DNA of 64,000 nucleotides. Origin: Phycisphaerae bacterium (GTDB lineage: Bacteria; Planctomycetota; Phycisphaerae; Phycisphaerales; UBA1924). The notes beneath the pieces are model-generated. The model searched no databases and had not been told where the DNA came from. It worked only from the letters and a program-made list of their open reading frames with translations. The stretch lies in NCBI GenBank assembly GCA_030432905.1, contig JAUILU010000001.1, positions 558,001 through 622,000 of the forward strand, in the 5' to 3' direction. The translations under genes and the position numbers were made by a program. Of the stretch, positions 61,000 to 64,000 are shown one piece after another (position 1 is the first letter of the stretch; the number at the start of each line of letters is the position of its first letter).

Positions 61000-61389
61000 A
61001 TGATCGTTGCAAGACAATCACTGCCGGATACCCGCGATTCCGTCACCCACAAATTCAGCGTCGGAGGCCATGAGGGCTACCTCACGATCGGTCTCTACGC
61101 CGACGGCACGCCGGGCGAGATCTTCATCAAGATCTCCAAGGAAGGCTCGGCGCTCAGCGGCATGTGCCAGGCGTTCTGCAGGGCCTTTAGCCTTGCAATC
61201 CAGCACGGCCTCACCACCAAAGAAGCCGTCATCCGCTTCAAGGGCATGCGGTTCGAGCCTCACGGCCACACCAGCAACAAAGACATCCCCGAGGCCGACT
61301 CGATCGTCGACTACGTCGCCCGCTACCTCGACCTGCACTTTGCTCACATCAAACGAGCAGAAGCCGCTGATCCGCTCCGCAGAGCCTGA
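61000..61389 (+). CDS. stand-alone protein resembling the C-terminal domain of class II ribonucleotide reductase (NrdJ)
   Basis: 129 residues from the ATG at 61000; upstream codons of the frame have no good site. SLPDTRDSVTHKFSVGG, EGYLTIGLYADGTPGEIFI, KEGSALSGMCQAFCRAF, LAIQHGLTTKEAVIRFKGM, RFEPHGHTSN and SIVDYVARYLD match in order the small C-terminal domain of B12-dependent RNR (RxxLPxxRxxxTHKF...FEPxGxT...SIxDYxxR). The catalytic barrel is absent. Stand-alone proteins of this type exist in several phyla and are thought to support or regulate RNR. Convergent with the dehydrogenase gene at 61402. Confidence 0.75.
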   Translation: MIVARQSLPDTRDSVTHKFSVGGHEGYLTIGLYADGTPGEIFIKISKEGSALSGMCQAFCRAFSLAIQHGLTTKEAVIRFKGMRFEPHGHTSNKDIPEADSIVDYVARYLDLHFAHIKRAEAADPLRRA

Positions 61390-61401
61390 TCACACTGACA
61401 A

Positions 61402-62373
61402 CTAGCACACCCTGTAAGGCGGCTCCTTGCCCGCGACAATCGCGGCTGCGTTCCGCTCGCACATCCGCGACATCTCTTCACGCCAGTGACGCTCAGCGCT
61501 TCCAATGTGCGGTGTCATCACCACGTTCTCAAGCCCGACCAAATCAGGATGCACCCGAGGCTCATCCTCGAATACATCGAGACCAGCGCCCCAGATCTGC
61601 TTCTCTCGCAAGGCCTCGGCGAGCGCCACTTCATCAATCACAGGGCCACGCGAGGTGTTCACGACGATCGCCTCGGGCTTGAGCATCGCGATGCGTTCCC
61701 TGTTCAAGAGATGCCGCGTCTCCTCGGTCAGAGGGGTATGGATGCTCACAACGTCAGCCTGCCTAAGCCCATCCTCAAGCTCGACTTGCGCCGCGCACAC
61801 AGGTGCCAACTCGAACCCAATCTTCTTTGATCTCGCTGTGTAGATTACGTCCATGCCGAACGCTTTGGCGCGCTGCGCCATCGCGTACCCGATCCGCCCA
61901 GCACCGACGATGTGGATCGTTCTGCCAGTCAGCTCCAGCCCGACCATCTCGTGCATCCCGAGCAAACCGTTCTCCGCCCATGCTCCAGATCTTGCGAACC
62001 GGTCGGCCTCAGTGAGCCGGCGTGCGCAGGCCAAGAGATGCATAAACCCGATGTTCGCTGTCCCCTCAGTGACCGCGTCGGGCGTGTTGGCGACAGCGAT
62101 CCCCCGCTGCTTGCATTCTGCGGTGTCGATGTTGTTAAACCCCACCGCGAAGTTGCACACGCCGCGGAGCTGAGGCCCCGCTGCATCGAGCAGTTCCTTG
62201 TCGATCGAGTCCATAAACATCGAGACAATCACCGTCGCGCCGGCGACATGTTCGAGCAGTTCGGCCCGTGTCGGAAGGGCCTCACCGAGTTGACGCATCT
62301 GCGCCCCGGACACCTCGAGATCCCCGCCAGGTGTGGCGCGAGTGACAGCAACAATCGGGAGTTCTTGGGTCAT
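61402..62373 (-). CDS. D-isomer-specific 2-hydroxyacid dehydrogenase (glyoxylate/hydroxypyruvate reductase-like)
   Basis: 323 residues from the ATG at 62373; an upstream extension lacks support. The NAD-binding motif is HIVGAGRIGYAMA with GxGxxG at 157-162. The catalytic triad is R242 (NTSRGPVIDE), E271 (LDVFEDEP) and H289 (MTPHIGSAE). FAVGFNNID and ANTPDAVTEGTA are the substrate-domain motifs. Full length for the family, with no ACT domain, so a classical SerA is unlikely. It should reduce glyoxylate or hydroxypyruvate with NAD(P)H. Its promoter region is shared with the divergent HU gene. Confidence 0.88.
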   Translation of the reverse strand: MTQELPIVAVTRATPGGDLEVSGAQMRQLGEALPTRAELLEHVAGATVIVSMFMDSIDKELLDAAGPQLRGVCNFAVGFNNIDTAECKQRGIAVANTPDAVTEGTANIGFMHLLACARRLTEADRFARSGAWAENGLLGMHEMVGLELTGRTIHIVGAGRIGYAMAQRAKAFGMDVIYTARSKKIGFELAPVCAAQVELEDGLRQADVVSIHTPLTEETRHLLNRERIAMLKPEAIVVNTSRGPVIDEVALAEALREKQIWGAGLDVFEDEPRVHPDLVGLENVVMTPHIGSAERHWREEMSRMCERNAAAIVAGKEPPYRVC

Positions 62374-62562
62374 GGCCAACCGTACGCAGCCGAGCGAATC
62401 GGTGCCGAGAGGCGATTGACCCTGCAAAAACAGGCCCAAAATGCCCCGCAAAAACACTCATAAACGACAGCGCCGCAGGCTTCAAATCAAAGCAAAATGA
62501 AACAAACCCGATAAAATCCGTGTTTTTTAGGGGTAAATTGCACCCACTGGCCCGATAAGCAC

Positions 62563-62591
62563 TTGCGAAACACGAATGAGTCGGGTACAAA
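62563..62591 (+). promoter_or_regulatory. promoter of the HU-like gene
   Basis: TTGCGA (62563-62568) and TACAAA (62586-62591) are separated by exactly 17 nt, and ACGGAG follows before the ATG. This is a plausible sigma-70-type promoter for the gene at 62640. Confidence 0.55.
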
Positions 62592-62639
62592 CCGCCCGAG
62601 TTCCCGGGCGAGGACTGCCCATAAACGGAGAATATGGAT

Positions 62640-63116
62640 ATGGCAAAGCGAACCGCTAAGAAGAAGACAACCCGCAAACCCGCAGCTCGCGGCAAGAAGG
62701 TTGCCAAGAAGAAGACAACCGCACGCAAGACCACCGCACGCAAGGCACCGGCTCGCAAGACCGCAGCCAAGTCGGCACCAGCGAAGAAGCCAGCCAAGAT
62801 CGTCGGCGCCAAGGGCAAGGCTCGCACCAAGAGCGACGTCCAGGCCACCATCGCTGATCAGGTCGGCATCTCCAAGAAGGAAGTCGCCGCTGTCTTCGAG
62901 ACCATGGGCCAGATGATCGCCGCCGACCTCAAGAAGGGCAACGCAGGCACGTTCAACGTCCCGGGCCTCATGAAGGTCGTCGTCCAGCGCAAGCCCGCCA
63001 CCAAGGCTCGCAAGGGCATCAACCCCTTCACCAAGGAACCAACCGTCTTCAAGGCCAAGCCGGCCCGCAACGTCATCAAGGTCCGCCCGCTCAAGGCGCT
63101 CAAGGACATGGTCTGA
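62640..63116 (+). CDS. HU-family DNA-binding protein with histone-H1-like basic tail
   Basis: 158 residues from the second ATG at 62640, chosen because ACGGAG is 9 nt upstream of it and only 3 nt from the first ATG. Residues ~1-60 are K/A/T/R-rich repeats (AKKKTTRKPAARGKKVAKKK and similar), like bacterial and eukaryotic H1 tails. Residues ~62-158 form an HU/IHF fold: TKSDVQATIADQVGISKKEV, VFETMGQMIAADLKKGN, GTFNVPGLMKV. It is a nucleoid protein for DNA compaction, possibly relevant to the condensed planctomycete nucleoid. Strong terminator downstream; monocistronic. Confidence 0.88.
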   Translation: MAKRTAKKKTTRKPAARGKKVAKKKTTARKTTARKAPARKTAAKSAPAKKPAKIVGAKGKARTKSDVQATIADQVGISKKEVAAVFETMGQMIAADLKKGNAGTFNVPGLMKVVVQRKPATKARKGINPFTKEPTVFKAKPARNVIKVRPLKALKDMV

Positions 63117-63143
63117 TCGACCAACTGTCGGATCGAAAATACA

Positions 63144-63182
63144 CACAGGGCCGACCTTCGCGGGTCGGCCCTGTGCCGTTTT
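63144..63182 (+). terminator. rho-independent terminator of the HU-like gene
   Basis: The stem CACAGGGCCGACC / GGTCGGCCCTGTG (13 bp, perfect) with a 6-nt loop is followed by CCGTTTT, 27 nt after the HU stop codon. It may work in both directions. Confidence 0.85.
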
Positions 63183-63229
63183 GGAGCTCAAGCTGAGCCG
63201 AGAGACATGTGAGGAAGAGAACTTACCGG

Positions 63230-64000
63230 TTACGAGCGTCGGCGCCTCAGCATCGCGCCGCCCGCACCAAGCAGGACCAGACCGCTGGCAGGCGCAGGAA
63301 TCGGACGGATCGCAAGATCCCCAGGCTGCACCGGCGGGACGCCGTTGAGATCGTTCGGACCGAACGGCAAGCCGATCGAGTAGTCAGAACCATCGACCTC
63401 GAACGTGTTTGTCAGGCTGAAGTAGTCAGGGAACACACCCTGACCCACTGCCGCGTGGTAGCCCTTGTTGTCACGCGACCAATCGATGGTCATGCCCTGC
63501 TGAAAGCCTGTGTCCTGCGAGAGCGAATAGAGCGGCGAGAAACTCGCACCGTCACCGGTGTAGATCGAGTCGCTGAGGATGTCGTGGATGATGAACTCGC
63601 CGCCGGCACCGATGGCGAGCCCGCCGATGTGGTGCTCAGCCGGCAAGCCCGACACCAAGCCGAGATTTGCCGTCATCCCCGTGGTCATGTCGACCTCGAA
63701 GATCGTGGTCTGCGCCCCGAAGCGTGAATTGACGCCGTACATCTTGTTGTTGACCGGGTTGTAGGCCAGGTCCTGAAGCGTCTGTCCCGAGTTGCCGATA
63801 AGCGTCGCCGCGCCGGTGCTCGTATCGATCGAATACAACCCCGAAGCCGCCCCGCCGGTCGCCTTGAAGAGCGACGCGTAGCCGAACAGGTTTCCATTCG
63901 CGTCGAACTCAAGCCCGCCGAAACCGATCCCGGCGTGCCCGAGCGAGCCGATCACGGTGTAGTCTGACGGGTTGCTCGCGTCGTAAACAACGAGCTCGTC
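63230..64000 (-). CDS. exported PEP-CTERM-like protein with propeller-like repeats (5' end outside window)
   Basis: 257 residues are visible; the frame is open to the window edge. NGNLFGYASLF, GLYSIDTSTGAATLIG, LQDLAYNPVNNKMYGV and IFEVDMTTGMTANLG are repeats of the kind found in DUF4394/beta-propeller surface proteins. The C-terminus IPAPASGLVLLGAGGAMLRRRRS is a PEP-CTERM-like sorting tail (Pro-Ala-Pro, hydrophobic helix, Arg cluster), like that of the gene at 5242. Surface location is likely. No enzymatic motif is seen. Confidence 0.7.
   Translation of the reverse strand, partial: DELVVYDASNPSDYTVIGSLGHAGIGFGGLEFDANGNLFGYASLFKATGGAASGLYSIDTSTGAATLIGNSGQTLQDLAYNPVNNKMYGVNSRFGAQTTIFEVDMTTGMTANLGLVSGLPAEHHIGGLAIGAGGEFIIHDILSDSIYTGDGASFSPLYSLSQDTGFQQGMTIDWSRDNKGYHAAVGQGVFPDYFSLTNTFEVDGSDYSIGLPFGPNDLNGVPPVQPGDLAIRPIPAPASGLVLLGAGGAMLRRRRS

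Noticed and set aside
1..64000. CRISPR arrays, rRNA operons, IS-type transposases
   Set aside because: No regularly spaced repeats, rRNA sequence or transposase motifs were found; the only mobile-element enzymes are tyrosine recombinases.

Overview
The window looks like the chromosome of a planctomycete of the Phycisphaerae type. Four independent traits support this. Two secreted proteins end in the CLADVNGDG...PTDFTAWISNYNAGC tail (GC-type dockerin). Three genes start with the prepilin motif FTLIELLVV, two of them carrying a C-terminal DGH motif. An ECF sigma factor sits next to a serine/threonine kinase with TPR repeats. Surface proteins carry PEP-CTERM-like tails ending in RRRR. SecA is also greatly enlarged (1337 residues). 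Assignment to a genus is not possible from the sequence alone.

Layout. 1-5.0 kb (minus strand): PstS-like secreted protein (cut by the window edge), a pseudopilin-like protein and a COG2509-type FAD oxidoreductase. 5.2-8.4 kb (minus): a cluster behind a Fur/Zur-like regulator with a perfect TGATAAT-CA-ATTATCA box, containing a His-rich exported protein, a pseudopilin, a GC-dockerin protein and a PEP-CTERM-like protein. 8.5-14.0 kb (plus): a two-gene unit with a 1655-residue DUF5724/DUF4132-like protein. 14.0-17.3 kb (minus): a run of small envelope/stress genes (two acidic or His-rich lipoproteins, DUF2383-type bundle, DUF1328-type membrane protein, entericidin-like lipoprotein, membrane protein, PRC-barrel protein) facing an OmpR/histidine kinase pair at 17.5-19.6 kb. 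20.3-30.9 kb: ECF sigma factor, a 1285-residue GC-dockerin protein, Ser/Thr kinase-TPR, and a PA14/propeller/DUF1080 protein. 55.4-64 kb: tRNA-Pro(CGG), pseudopilin-like gene, secA, NrdJ-tail-like protein, 2-hydroxyacid dehydrogenase, HU with a histone-H1-like tail, and a PEP-CTERM-like protein.

The centre (31.245-55.369 kb) is a 24.1-kb integrative island in tRNA-Pro(CGG). A 44-bp direct repeat made of the 3' part of the tRNA lies at both ends, and a divergent tyrosine recombinase sits next to the intact tRNA. Cargo in order: archaeo-eukaryotic-type primase; a 1950-residue transglutaminase-like/DUF4011/SF1 helicase/Vsr-like nuclease fusion; amidoligase; RuvB-like AAA+; AlpA-like HTH; a second XerC/D-like recombinase; an SF2 helicase-PD-(D/E)xK fusion; a GYF_2-two-TM-zinc-ribbon protein; an XRE regulator; a 1130-residue Schlafen-AlbA_2/HATPase-prokaryotic Argonaute fusion; an AP2-like microprotein; two unknown genes; an excisionase-like HTH.

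The most interesting system is at 46.3-51.3 kb. The Argonaute part keeps MID guide-binding residues but has lost the PIWI catalytic aspartates, so a signal would have to be passed on by its N-terminal AlbA/HATPase part or by a partner. The divergent membrane GYF_2 protein shares a perfect inverted-repeat operator with the XRE-Argonaute unit and is the best partner candidate. A second striking observation is that the giant helicase sits between the first 39 codons of a type I methyltransferase gene (hsdM) and the last ~34 codons of a type I restriction subunit gene (hsdR). The island therefore records replacement of a complete restriction-modification system by another putative defence gene. 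A third, degenerate copy of the tRNA end at 20.09 kb hints at an older integration.
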